DNA of 26,698 nucleotides from Methylibium sp964622685 (GTDB taxonomy: Bacteria > Pseudomonadota > Gammaproteobacteria > Burkholderiales > Burkholderiaceae_C): the NCBI GenBank assembly GCA_964622685.1, contig CAZUUU010000029.1:1-26698 (forward strand), in the 5' to 3' direction. A program made the translations under genes and the position numbers. This document shows positions 14,709-21,970 of this stretch, one piece after another. Each line of letters opens with the position of its first letter. Positions within the stretch are counted from its first letter, which is position 1. The notes under the pieces were generated by a model. It saw only the letters and a program-made list of their open reading frames with translations. It had not been told where the DNA came from and ran no database searches.

Positions 14709-15349
14709 GCACTGCTCCGCTGGGTTTGCCGGTGGTCCACGTCGTCGACGACGAGGCGCCGGTGCGCGAGGCGCTGGCCTGGCTGCTGCGCACGCGCCGC
14801 TTGCTGGCCGAGCCGCACGCATCGGCCGAGGCCTTCGAGGCCATGCTCGACGCGTCCGGCGACGCGATCCTCGGGGCGCCGGGCTGCGTGCTGCTGGACA
14901 TGCGCATGCCCGGCGGCATGAGCGGCCTGCAGCTCTTCGAGCGGCTGGTCGAGCGGCGCGTGCTGCCGGTGCTGCCGGTGATCTTCCTCACCGGCCACGG
15001 CGACGTGCCGACCGCGGTCGCGGCGATCCAGCGCGGCGCCTTCGACTTCGTCGAGAAGCCCTTCTCCGACAACGCGCTGGTCGATCGGATCGAGCGCGCG
15101 CTGGCGGCCAGCCGCGCGGCCCTCGAGGCGCGCCGCGAGCGCCACCTGCTGCAGCGCCGCCTGGCCGAGCTGACCGAGCGCGAGCGCGAGGTGATGCAAC
15201 TGGTCGTCGACGGCCGGCCCAACAAGCTGATCGCCGATGCGCTCGCGATCAGCGTGCGCACCGTCGAGGTCCACCGCGCGCGCGTCTTCGAGAAGATGGG
15301 CGTCAAGTCGGCGGTCGAGCTGTCCAACGTGCTCCGGCACATCGACTGA
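14705..15349 (+). CDS. Two-component response regulator, FixJ/DctR type with LuxR helix-turn-helix
   Basis: 214 residues. The receiver domain spans about 10-125, with the acidic pair Asp15/Asp16 (VVDDE), phosphate acceptor Asp65 (VLLDMRMPGGMSG), Thr96 (FLTGHGDV) and Lys118 (FVEKPF). The output domain is a LuxR-type helix-turn-helix at about 152-210 (LTEREREVMQLVVDGRPNKLIA, ISVRTVEVHRARVFEKMGV). It is translated in overlap with the kinase (ATGA), so the two form one system. FixJ-type regulators activate sigma70 promoters when phosphorylated; likely targets include maeB and the inverted repeat upstream of the kinase, by position only. Confidence 0.94.
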   Translation: MSTAPLGLPVVHVVDDEAPVREALAWLLRTRRLLAEPHASAEAFEAMLDASGDAILGAPGCVLLDMRMPGGMSGLQLFERLVERRVLPVLPVIFLTGHGDVPTAVAAIQRGAFDFVEKPFSDNALVDRIERALAASRAALEARRERHLLQRRLAELTEREREVMQLVVDGRPNKLIADALAISVRTVEVHRARVFEKMGVKSAVELSNVLRHID

Positions 15350-15362
15350 CACCGCCGGCGGC

Positions 15363-15368
15363 GACAAT
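15363..15368 (+). promoter_or_regulatory. Possible -10 box (GACAAT) close to the thiL start
   Basis: GACAAT lies 7 nt before the thiL ATG, in the 26-nt gap after the response regulator gene. If it is a -10 box, the transcript would start at or near the ATG and be leaderless. I see no convincing -35 (CATCGA at 17 nt spacing) and no ribosome site, so this is a weak call. Confidence 0.22.
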
Positions 15369-15375
15369 CGATCGC

Positions 15376-16356
15376 ATGAGCCTGGGAGAGTTCGACCTGA
15401 TCGCGCGCCACTTCTCGCGCCACCGCGGCGCGAGCGAAGGGGTGGCGGTCGGTCCCGGCGACGACTGTGCGGTGCTCGCGCCGCGGCCGGGCATGCAGCT
15501 CGCGGTGTCCGCGGACATGCTGGTCGAAGGCCGGCATTTCCTGCCGACGGTCGACCCGGCGCGGCTGGGCCACAAGGCGCTGGCGGTCAACCTGAGCGAC
15601 CTCGCGGCCTGCGGCGCCCAGCCGCTGGCCTGCGTGCTGGCGCTGTCGCTGCCGCGCGTGGACGAGGCCTGGCTCGAGGGCTTCTCGAGCGGCCTCTACG
15701 CGCTGGCCGACGCCCACGGCTGCCGCCTCGTCGGCGGCGACACGACGGCCGGGCCGCTGAACCTGTGCCTCACGGTCCTCGGCGAGGTCCCGGCCGGCGC
15801 CGCGATCCTGCGCAGCGGTGCGCGGCCGGACGACGACGTGTGGGTCAGCCATGCCGTCGGCGGCGGCGTGGGTGACGCGCGGCTGGCGCTCGAGGTCTTT
15901 CGCGGCCGCGTCGCCCTGCCCGGCGACGCCTTCGAGCGGGTGCGACTCGCGATGGAGCGGCCCGAGCCCCGCGTGGCACTCGGCCTGGCCTTGCGCGGCC
16001 TGGCCAGCGCGGCGATCGACGTCTCCGACGGCCTGCTCGGCGACCTGTCGCACCTGCTGCGGCGCTCGGGCGTCGGTGCCGTGGTCGAGGCCGATGCGGT
16101 CCCGCGCAGCGCCGATCTCGCGGCGCAGCCGGCGCCGCTGCAGCAGCTGTGCACGCTGTCGGGCGGCGACGACTACGAGCTGGTCTTCACCGCGCCGCGC
16201 GCCCACCGCGACGCCGTGCCGGCGGCCGCGCGCGCGGCCGGCGTCGCCGCGACGCGCATCGGCCGCGTCGTCGCCGACCCCGGGCTGCAGGTGAGGGACG
16301 GCGCGGGGCGCCGCCTCGACGACGCCTGGACCTCGTTCGACCACTTCCGCGACTGA
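15376..16356 (+). CDS. thiL: Thiamine-monophosphate kinase
   Basis: 326 residues, the usual length. Family motifs in order: EFDLIARHFSR at the start, VGPGDDCAVL (metal and nucleotide binding), VSADMLVEGRHFL, ALAVNLSDLAACGAQP, LVGGDTTAGPLNLCLTVLGE, AIDVSDGLLGDLSHLL and LSGGDDYELVF. ThiL phosphorylates thiamine monophosphate to the active cofactor thiamine diphosphate, using ATP and magnesium, in the cytoplasm. It starts 26 nt after the response regulator and is followed by pgpA after 6 nt, a thiL-pgpA pairing common in proteobacteria. No ribosome site is clear before the ATG. Confidence 0.96.
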   Translation: MSLGEFDLIARHFSRHRGASEGVAVGPGDDCAVLAPRPGMQLAVSADMLVEGRHFLPTVDPARLGHKALAVNLSDLAACGAQPLACVLALSLPRVDEAWLEGFSSGLYALADAHGCRLVGGDTTAGPLNLCLTVLGEVPAGAAILRSGARPDDDVWVSHAVGGGVGDARLALEVFRGRVALPGDAFERVRLAMERPEPRVALGLALRGLASAAIDVSDGLLGDLSHLLRRSGVGAVVEADAVPRSADLAAQPAPLQQLCTLSGGDDYELVFTAPRAHRDAVPAAARAAGVAATRIGRVVADPGLQVRDGAGRRLDDAWTSFDHFRD

Positions 16357-16362
16357 GCGGCG

Positions 16363-16923
16363 ATGGACGCCACGCCAGCCTCGCCGTCGACGCCGGAGAC
16401 GGCCGCGCCGCGCCGCGCGACCGCGCGCTTCCTGCTGGCGCACCCGGCGCACGCGATCGCGCTCGGCTTCGGCGCCGGCCTGAGCCCGGTCGCGCCCGGC
16501 ACCGTCGGCACGCTGTGGGCCTGGCTCAGCTTCGTCGTGCTCGATCGCTGGCTCGACGATGGCCAATGGGGCTGGCTGCTGCTCGCCGGCACGGCCGTCG
16601 GCTGGTGGGCCTGCACCGTCACCGCCCGCCACCTGGCCACCGCCGATCCGGGCGCCATCGTCTGGGACGAGGTGCTGGCCTTCTGGGCCGTGCTGTGGCT
16701 GGTGATGCCGACCGGCTTCCTGGGGCAATCGCTGGCCTTCGTGCTGTTCCGCGGCTTCGACGCCGCCAAGCCCGGGCCGGTGGCCTGGGCCGACGCGCTC
16801 TTCAAGCGGCGGCGTCAGGGCCGCGGCATCGGCTGGGCCCAGGGCTTCGGCATCCTGTTCGACGACGCGGTCGCGGCGCTGTGCGTGCTGCTGCTGATCG
16901 CGCTGTGGCGCTCGGGCGGCTGA
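16363..16923 (+). CDS. pgpA: Phosphatidylglycerophosphatase A
   Basis: 186 residues. After a variable start of about 25 residues, the family core appears: GFGAGLSPVAPGTVGTLWA, hydrophobic membrane segments (WGWLLLAGTAVGWWACTV), the acidic catalytic motif DPGAIVWDEVLAFW, VLFRGFDAAKPGPVAW and GFGILFDDAVAALC before a final hydrophobic helix. PgpA removes phosphate from phosphatidylglycerophosphate in the inner membrane, making phosphatidylglycerol. It sits 6 nt after thiL and 16 nt before pncC, so the three are probably one operon. Confidence 0.95.
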   Translation: MDATPASPSTPETAAPRRATARFLLAHPAHAIALGFGAGLSPVAPGTVGTLWAWLSFVVLDRWLDDGQWGWLLLAGTAVGWWACTVTARHLATADPGAIVWDEVLAFWAVLWLVMPTGFLGQSLAFVLFRGFDAAKPGPVAWADALFKRRRQGRGIGWAQGFGILFDDAVAALCVLLLIALWRSGG

Positions 16924-16939
16924 CGAGGCGACGCGACGC

Positions 16940-17422
16940 ATGAACGAACCCCTGGTCGCCCGCCTGGCCGAAGCGCTGCGCGCGCGGCGCTGGCGCCTCG
17001 CCACCGCCGAGAGCTGCACCGGCGGCCTGCTGGCCGCGGCCTGCACCAGCATCGCCGGCTCGAGCGACTGGTTCGAGCGCGGCTTCGTCACCTACAGCAA
17101 CGAGGCCAAGTCCGAGCTGCTGGGCGTGCCGGCGCCGCTGATCGCTGCGCACGGCGCCGTCAGCGAGGCCGTCGCGCGCGCGATGGCCGAAGGCGCGCTG
17201 CGCCATGCCCATGCCGAGATCGCGCTCAGCGTGACCGGCATCGCCGGGCCTGGCGGCGGCAGCGCCGACAAGCCGGTCGGCAGCGTCTGGGTCGGCCTGG
17301 CGGCGACGGGCCGGCCGACGCAGGCCGAGCGCCTGCAGTTCGGCGGCGACCGGGCCGCAGTGCGCGGCCAGACGGTGCGGCATGCGCTGCAGCGGCTGAT
17401 CGAGGCCGCCGAGGCGCCGTGA
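16940..17422 (+). CDS. pncC: Nicotinamide-nucleotide amidohydrolase (CinA C-terminal domain protein)
   Basis: 160 residues, the length of stand-alone PncC rather than of full CinA, which carries an extra N-terminal domain. Motifs: TAESCTGGLLAAACTSIAG with the catalytic serine, FVTYSNEAKSELLGV, GAVSEAVARAMAEGAL, and SVTGIAGPGGGSADKPVGSV. The enzyme deamidates nicotinamide mononucleotide to nicotinate mononucleotide in NAD recycling. Its place after pgpA is conserved in many beta- and gammaproteobacteria. Its stop overlaps the GTG start of the next gene by 4 nt (GTGA). Confidence 0.94.
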   Translation: MNEPLVARLAEALRARRWRLATAESCTGGLLAAACTSIAGSSDWFERGFVTYSNEAKSELLGVPAPLIAAHGAVSEAVARAMAEGALRHAHAEIALSVTGIAGPGGGSADKPVGSVWVGLAATGRPTQAERLQFGGDRAAVRGQTVRHALQRLIEAAEAP

Positions 17423-18342
17423 GCGTCCTGCTCGCCTGCGACTTCGACGCGTCCGAATGGGCGCAGTGGCGTCCGGCGCTCGCGCAGGCCCTGCCGGACG
17501 AGCGGCTCGTCGATGCCGACGACGGCGAGGTCGAGGTCGCCATCGTCGCCAACCCGCCGCCGGGCGCGCTGGCCGGACTGCCGCGCCTGCGACTGGTCCA
17601 GTCGCTGTGGGCCGGGGTCGAGCGCCTGCTGGCCGACACGACGCTGCCGCCGGGCGTGCCGGTCGCGCGCATGGTCGATCCGGCGATGAACGCGGCGATG
17701 GCCGAGACCGCGTTGTGGGCGGTGCTGAGCCTGCACCGCGGGTATTTCCGTTATGCGCGACTGCAGCGCGAAGGGCGCTGGGCGCCGCATGCGCAGCGGC
17801 GCGCCGACGAGACGAGCGTCGCCGTGCTAGGCCTCGGCCAGATGGGCCGGGCTGCCGCGCTGCGCATCGTGGCCCAGGGCTATCGCGTGCTGGGCTGGAG
17901 TGCGCGGCCGCAGGCGCTGGCCGGCGTCGAGGCCCATGCTGGCGACGAAACCCTCGACGGCGTGCTGGCGCAGGCCGACGTGGTCGTGAACCTGCTGCCG
18001 CTGACGCCGGCGACGCGCGGCCTCTTCGACGCGGCGCGCCTGGCCCGCATGAAGCGGCGCGCCGGCTTCGTCAACCTCGCGCGCGGCGCGCACGTGGTCG
18101 AGGCCGACCTGCTGGCGGCGCTCGATGCGGGCCACCTGCGGCAGGCGGTGCTCGACGTCTTCGCCGTCGAACCGCTGCCGGCCGGCCACCCGTTCTGGGC
18201 GCATCCGCGCGTGACGGTCCTGCCGCATGCCGCCGCCCAGACCGATCCGCGCAGCGCCGCCCGCGTGGTGGCGGACAACCTGCGCGCGCTGCGCGACGGA
18301 CGTCCGCTCGCGCACCTGGTGGATCGCGCGCGCGGCTACTGA
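17419..18342 (+). CDS. ghrA: Glyoxylate/hydroxypyruvate reductase A-like D-2-hydroxyacid dehydrogenase
   Basis: 307 residues from a GTG overlapping the pncC stop. The N-terminal substrate domain (VAIVANPPPGALAGLPRLRLVQSLWAGVERLL) encloses a Rossmann domain with VAVLGLGQMGRAAALRI, and DVVVNLLPLTPATRGLFD as in GhrA. Catalytic residues are visible: Arg in FVNLARGAHVVEADLL, Glu in DVFAVEPLPAGHPFW and His in VTVLPHAAAQTDP. GhrA reduces glyoxylate and hydroxypyruvate with NADPH. The exact substrate cannot be read from sequence, so the symbol is a family-level assignment. It converges on the subunit c gene with 7 nt between the stops. Confidence 0.88.
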   Translation: MSVLLACDFDASEWAQWRPALAQALPDERLVDADDGEVEVAIVANPPPGALAGLPRLRLVQSLWAGVERLLADTTLPPGVPVARMVDPAMNAAMAETALWAVLSLHRGYFRYARLQREGRWAPHAQRRADETSVAVLGLGQMGRAAALRIVAQGYRVLGWSARPQALAGVEAHAGDETLDGVLAQADVVVNLLPLTPATRGLFDAARLARMKRRAGFVNLARGAHVVEADLLAALDAGHLRQAVLDVFAVEPLPAGHPFWAHPRVTVLPHAAAQTDPRSAARVVADNLRALRDGRPLAHLVDRARGY

Positions 18343-18349
18343 CCCCGCT

Positions 18350-18592
18350 TCAGCGGAACGGGTTCGCGGTCGCGAACCACAGGCCGATGCCGGTGCTGAT
18401 GATGAAGGCGCCGTCGGTCACGCCGGCCAGCAGGAACATCTTGCCCTGCAGCTTGTCCATCAGCTCGGGCTGGCGCGCCGAGGCCTCGAGGTACTTGCTG
18501 CCCATCACGCCGATGCCGATGCAAGAGCCGATGGCGGCCAGGCCGATCAGGTGGCCGACGGCGAGCGGCAGGAGTTCGGTGGTGCCGTTCAT
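18350..18592 (-). CDS. Orphan ATP synthase subunit c paralogue
   Basis: 80 residues from the ATG at 18592, with a good AAGGAAGGA ribosome site. Two hydrophobic helices (about 8-32 and 52-76) flank the polar loop ASARQPELMDKLQGK, whose ARQPEL is the F1-contacting loop signature of subunit c. The first helix has the Gly-rich AAIGSCIGIGVMGSKYLE pattern. Asp60 in FLLAGVTDGAFI aligns with the proton-carrying acid (Asp61 in Escherichia coli). It resembles Burkholderiales AtpE, but the segment after Asp60 differs. The main atp operon ends at 846, and its own atpE should lie upstream outside the window, so this is probably a second copy. Whether it joins the c-ring or does something else is open. Confidence 0.85.
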   Translation of the reverse strand: MNGTTELLPLAVGHLIGLAAIGSCIGIGVMGSKYLEASARQPELMDKLQGKMFLLAGVTDGAFIISTGIGLWFATANPFR

Positions 18593-18682
18593 GGTGAGGT
18601 CCTTCCTTCGGTCGCGGGCCGTGGCAGCGACGCTGCCTTGATCGACCCACGCCGCCATCATCGGGACCGGCCCGCAGCGGGT

Positions 18683-18703
18683 CCATGACCCCGCAGGTCA
18701 TGG
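18683..18703 (-). terminator. Hairpin after the GGDEF/EAL gene
   Basis: CCATGACC-CCGCA-GGTCATGG has a perfect 8-bp stem, beginning 13 nt past the GGDEF/EAL stop. A second weaker stem (CCCGCAGCGGG, 18671-18681) adjoins it. There is no T-tract. It may reduce transcription into the subunit c gene, which starts 90 nt further on. Confidence 0.4.
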
Positions 18704-18715
18704 CCGCATCGCGGC

Positions 18716-21175
18716 TCAGGTCGCGAGGCGGCTGAAGCCCGAGTCGAGCCGCACCGACTGCAGCTGCGGCGCCGTCCAGTCGCGGATCCAGCCGGCGAAC
18801 AGCGCCTCGGGCATGGGCTTGGCGACGTAGTAGCCCTGGGCCTCGTCGCAGCCCAGGGCCTGCAGCATCTTCCAGGCCTTGGGCGTCTCGATGCCCTCGG
18901 CCACGACGTTGAGGCCGAGGTTGTGCGCGAGGTCGACCGTGGACCGCACGATCTTCGCGTCGTCGAGGTCGCGTTCCATGTTCATCACGAAGCTCTGGTC
19001 GATCTTCAGCTCGTGCACCGGCAGCCGCTTCAGGTAGGCCAGCGACGAGTAGCCGGTGCCGAAGTCGTCGATCGACAGGCGCAGGCCCTGGGCGTGCAGG
19101 CGCTCCAGCGTCTGCAGCGCGCGCTGCGGGTCGTCCATGATCGCGCTCTCGGTGATCTCGAGGCACAGCGTGCGCGGATCGACGGCCTGGGTCTCGAGCA
19201 GGCGCTGCAGCTTGCCCGGCAGGTCCTGGTCGAGCAGGTCGCGCGTTGAGAGGTTGACCGACAGCTTGAGCGTCGCGCCGCCGCCGTTGAGCTGGCGCAG
19301 CAACTGCGCGCTGCGCTCCACCATCCAGGCGCTCAGCACGCGGATGAAGCCGGTCTGCTCGGCGAAGGGGATGAACTTGGCCGGCGGCAACAGGCCGCGC
19401 GCCGGATGCTGCCAGCGCACCAGCGCCTCGGCACCGATCACCGCACCGGATGCCAGGGCGATCTTGGGTTGCAGGTAGAGGCGCAGCTGCTGCTGCTCGA
19501 CCGCGACGCGCAGCTCGCTCAGCAGCGACAGCGAGGCCTCGCTGGCGCTGTCGAGGGCGGGGTCGTAGACGACGACGCCGAGCTGGCGCTGCTTGGCGGC
19601 GTACATCGCGACCTCGGCGTGGGCCAGCAGCAGGTCGGCCTCGCGGCCGTGCGCCGGGTGGCAGGCGATGCCGATGCCGGCCCCGAGGTCGACGGTGTGG
19701 TCGTCCAGCGTGATCGGCAGCTCGAAGGACCGCAGGATGCGGTGCGCTACGTCGCGCGCCATGTCGGCGTCGGCACCGGGCAGCAGCAGGGCGAACTCGT
19801 CGCCGCCGAGGCGGGCCAGCACGTCGCTGCTCGGGCGCACCTCGCGCGCCAGCCGCAAGGCCACCTGGCGCAGCAGCCGGTCGCCGAAGCGGTGGCCGAG
19901 CACGTCGTTGACGTGCTTGAAGCGGTCGAGGTCCAGCATCAGCACCGCGAACTGCGTCCGCCCGTCCTTCGCCTCGTCGAGCGCCTCGCGCAGGTCGGCG
20001 CGGAAGCGCTCGCGGTTGGGCAACTGCGTCAGGCCGTCCTCGTAGGCGAGGCGGTTGACCTCGCGCTCGCGCTCGCGCACCGCCTGGCGCATCGTCTCGA
20101 AGGTCCGCGCCAGTTCGTCGATCTCGTCGCCGCCGCTCTTGACGCGCACCGGCGCCTCGTAGTGGCCCTGGCCCAGGCGGCCGGCCGAGCGCGTCAGCGC
20201 GCGCAGCGGCGTCGTGATGCGCTGGGCCGTCAGCACGCTGCCGACCGCGAACACCGCGATCGCCAGCAGCGTGAAGGCCAGCAGGATGTACTGCAGTCGC
20301 TGGTAGGGCGCCGTGGCCTCGTCGAGCGAGCGCATCAGCACGGCGACGGTCTGCCGGTCGCCGTCGCGGCCGAGCAGCATCTCGCGTGCCAGCACCTGGC
20401 CGCTCAGCGAGCCGGGGTCCGTGGCCGGCAGTTCGAGCTTGAGGTTGCGATCGCTGACGGCGGCGTCGCCGGCGCCCGCCGCGGCGCGGGCGCGCAGCCA
20501 GCTGGTGGTGAAGGACTCGACGGCGTCGCCGCCGAGCGTGGACTGGATGACCTCCCAGCGCCCCGAGTCCTCGCGCTGGCGGATCAGCGCGACCTCGATC
20601 GACGACAGCTGCCGCATCTCGCGCAGCAGCGGCGCCTCGACGCGGAATCCCATGCCGACCCAGCCGATCGTCAGCGGCGCCTTCACCGGCACCGCCACCA
20701 GCTGGTAGGCCTGGCCGTCCTGCAGCACCAGCTTGTGCGTGCCGTCGGCCGCGGTGGCCGTGGCCGCGCGCGTCAGCGCCGGCAGGAAGCGATCGGCGCC
20801 CTCGCGCGTCGCCGCCTTCAGGCGGAACTGCGCGTCGGTGAACAGGGCTAGGCTCGCGCCGATGCGCTCGCCCTGGTTGGCCAGCGCGGACACCAGCGTG
20901 GCGCCGTCGTTGCTGGCGACGGCCGCGCGAAAGCCGAAGTCGGCGGCCAGCAGGCGTGCGGCGTCGGTCAGCTGGCTGGCGTTCTGCGCCAGCAGGCGTT
21001 CGAAGACGCGCTCGCCGGTGCGCAGCTCGGCGTTCACCGAGGCGCGCGCGTTGACGTTGATGCTGTTGCCGATCAGCAGCAGGCTGGCGACCTGCACCAG
21101 CAGCAGCAGGCCGAGGAAGAGCGCGACGATCCGAAACTGCAGGCTCTGCGGCGACAGGAAGGCCGGCAAGGCCAT
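18716..21175 (-). CDS. Membrane GGDEF/EAL protein (cyclic-di-GMP cyclase/phosphodiesterase)
   Basis: 819 residues. Transmembrane segments at about 15-36 and 295-317 enclose a periplasmic sensor domain of about 255 residues. HAMP covers about 318-370 (RITTPLRALTRSAGRLGQGHYEAP). GGDEF spans about 375-540 with LDRFKHVND and an intact GGDEF at 457-461. EAL spans about 555-805 with EAL at 583-585 and the metal-binding motifs EITES, DDFGTGYSSL, KIDQSF and AEGIE. Both domains look catalytically competent, so it could make or break down cyclic-di-GMP depending on the periplasmic signal. A normal RxxD inhibitory site before GGDEF is not present in register. It starts 1 nt after the stop of the cupredoxin-like gene, so that secreted protein is a candidate partner of its sensor domain. 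Confidence 0.95.
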   Translation of the reverse strand: MALPAFLSPQSLQFRIVALFLGLLLLVQVASLLLIGNSINVNARASVNAELRTGERVFERLLAQNASQLTDAARLLAADFGFRAAVASNDGATLVSALANQGERIGASLALFTDAQFRLKAATREGADRFLPALTRAATATAADGTHKLVLQDGQAYQLVAVPVKAPLTIGWVGMGFRVEAPLLREMRQLSSIEVALIRQREDSGRWEVIQSTLGGDAVESFTTSWLRARAAAGAGDAAVSDRNLKLELPATDPGSLSGQVLAREMLLGRDGDRQTVAVLMRSLDEATAPYQRLQYILLAFTLLAIAVFAVGSVLTAQRITTPLRALTRSAGRLGQGHYEAPVRVKSGGDEIDELARTFETMRQAVREREREVNRLAYEDGLTQLPNRERFRADLREALDEAKDGRTQFAVLMLDLDRFKHVNDVLGHRFGDRLLRQVALRLAREVRPSSDVLARLGGDEFALLLPGADADMARDVAHRILRSFELPITLDDHTVDLGAGIGIACHPAHGREADLLLAHAEVAMYAAKQRQLGVVVYDPALDSASEASLSLLSELRVAVEQQQLRLYLQPKIALASGAVIGAEALVRWQHPARGLLPPAKFIPFAEQTGFIRVLSAWMVERSAQLLRQLNGGGATLKLSVNLSTRDLLDQDLPGKLQRLLETQAVDPRTLCLEITESAIMDDPQRALQTLERLHAQGLRLSIDDFGTGYSSLAYLKRLPVHELKIDQSFVMNMERDLDDAKIVRSTVDLAHNLGLNVVAEGIETPKAWKMLQALGCDEAQGYYVAKPMPEALFAGWIRDWTAPQLQSVRLDSGFSRLAT

Positions 21176-21176
21176 C

Positions 21177-21815
21177 TCACGAGGCCTTCAACTGGACCGT
21201 CAGCTTCGTGGCGTCGTTGCCGACGCGGACCGGCTGGCTCGGCGCCGGCCGCTCGGCCGGGAGGCCCGGATGCCAGGTCGAGAGCGTGTGCTCGCCGGGC
21301 GGCAGGTCGATCTGCGCGCGGCCGCTGGCGTCGGTGGTGGCGAAGTAGGGCGTGTCGACCACCCGCACGTGGGCCGCCATCTGGTCGTGGATGTTGCAGC
21401 CGAGGACGGCCGTCCCCGCCTTGTCGAACACGACCGGCGCCGTCGGCGTGCCGGCATAGAGCTTCAGCTCGAAGGTCTTGGTCGGCGAGAACGAGTAGAC
21501 GTGGTGGCGCACGGTGTCGAAGTTCGGGAACTGCACGGCCGTGCCGGTCTGCACCACCAGCACCGATGGGACGAAGCGCTTGCCGCGCTGGGCGAGCTCG
21601 GCCCGCGTGCTGGCCGCGGCCCGGGCCGCAGCGCCCTGCACCTGGATGCTGACGACGGCATTGGACAGCGGCCGGCCGTTCTCGTCGTTGACGATCACCG
21701 TCAGCGGCACGGCCTGCGAGGGAATGGCGGGTACGGCCGAGCCGGCCAGCGCACACAGCGCGGCAAGCAGGCCGAAACGACGGGGACGGGGCAGTAGCAG
21801 CTGCATCGATCTCAT
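21177..21815 (-). CDS. Secreted cupredoxin-like protein (often annotated methylamine utilization protein)
   Basis: 212 residues from the ATG at 21815 (21806 is equally possible). The signal peptide (FGLLAALCALAGSAVPAIPSQA) ends near residue 35. Next come a short beta segment, LTVIVNDENGRPLSNAVVSI, and a cupredoxin-like fold: VPSVLVVQTGTAVQFPNFD, HHVYSF, and VLGCNIHDQMAAHV. His104/His105, Cys140, His143 and Met146 fit a type 1 copper site. The C-terminal part (ATTDASGRAQIDLPPGEHTLSTW) resembles carboxypeptidase-regulatory-like beta domains. The role is unknown; the annotation as methylamine utilization is only by loose likeness. It is almost fused to the GGDEF/EAL gene (1 nt apart). Confidence 0.85.
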   Translation of the reverse strand: MRSMQLLLPRPRRFGLLAALCALAGSAVPAIPSQAVPLTVIVNDENGRPLSNAVVSIQVQGAAARAAASTRAELAQRGKRFVPSVLVVQTGTAVQFPNFDTVRHHVYSFSPTKTFELKLYAGTPTAPVVFDKAGTAVLGCNIHDQMAAHVRVVDTPYFATTDASGRAQIDLPPGEHTLSTWHPGLPAERPAPSQPVRVGNDATKLTVQLKAS

Positions 21816-21850
21816 GGCAGGGAGACGGACCGCTGTAGCCGCCCGCATGA

Positions 21851-21865
21851 CCGCGATGATCGCGG
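21851..21865. promoter_or_regulatory. Dyad CCGCGAT-G-ATCGCGG upstream of the cupredoxin-like gene
   Basis: A perfect 15-base dyad with 7-bp arms and one central base, 36 nt upstream of the ATG at 21815, in the 155-nt gap that follows holA. The position fits an operator or leader element. Nothing identifies the protein that would bind it. Confidence 0.3.
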
Positions 21866-21970
21866 CAATCTCCACGCGGTGTCGATCAGGGGATAAGCGG
21901 CAAGCCGCATTGCTGCACGAATACCACGCGCAAATCGCACACTCGTGCCATCCGATAGCGTCAACAGGCC

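Noticed and set aside
10055..15349. Very long open frame (over 1700 codons) on the plus strand across maeB and the kinase
   Set aside because: Only its last 214 codons (the response regulator) are real. The rest is antisense to maeB or out of frame with the kinase, is Arg/His/Gln-rich without any domain, and is open because stop codons are rare at this GC content.
16940..17422. Truncated competence-damage protein CinA
   Set aside because: The 160-residue protein is complete for the stand-alone PncC class, which naturally lacks the N-terminal domain; there is no sign of a decayed upstream domain.
18336..19166. Minus-strand frame overlapping the end of the GGDEF/EAL gene and the subunit c gene
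   Set aside because: Arg/Ala/Pro-rich shadow in another frame; both overlapped genes have clear domains.
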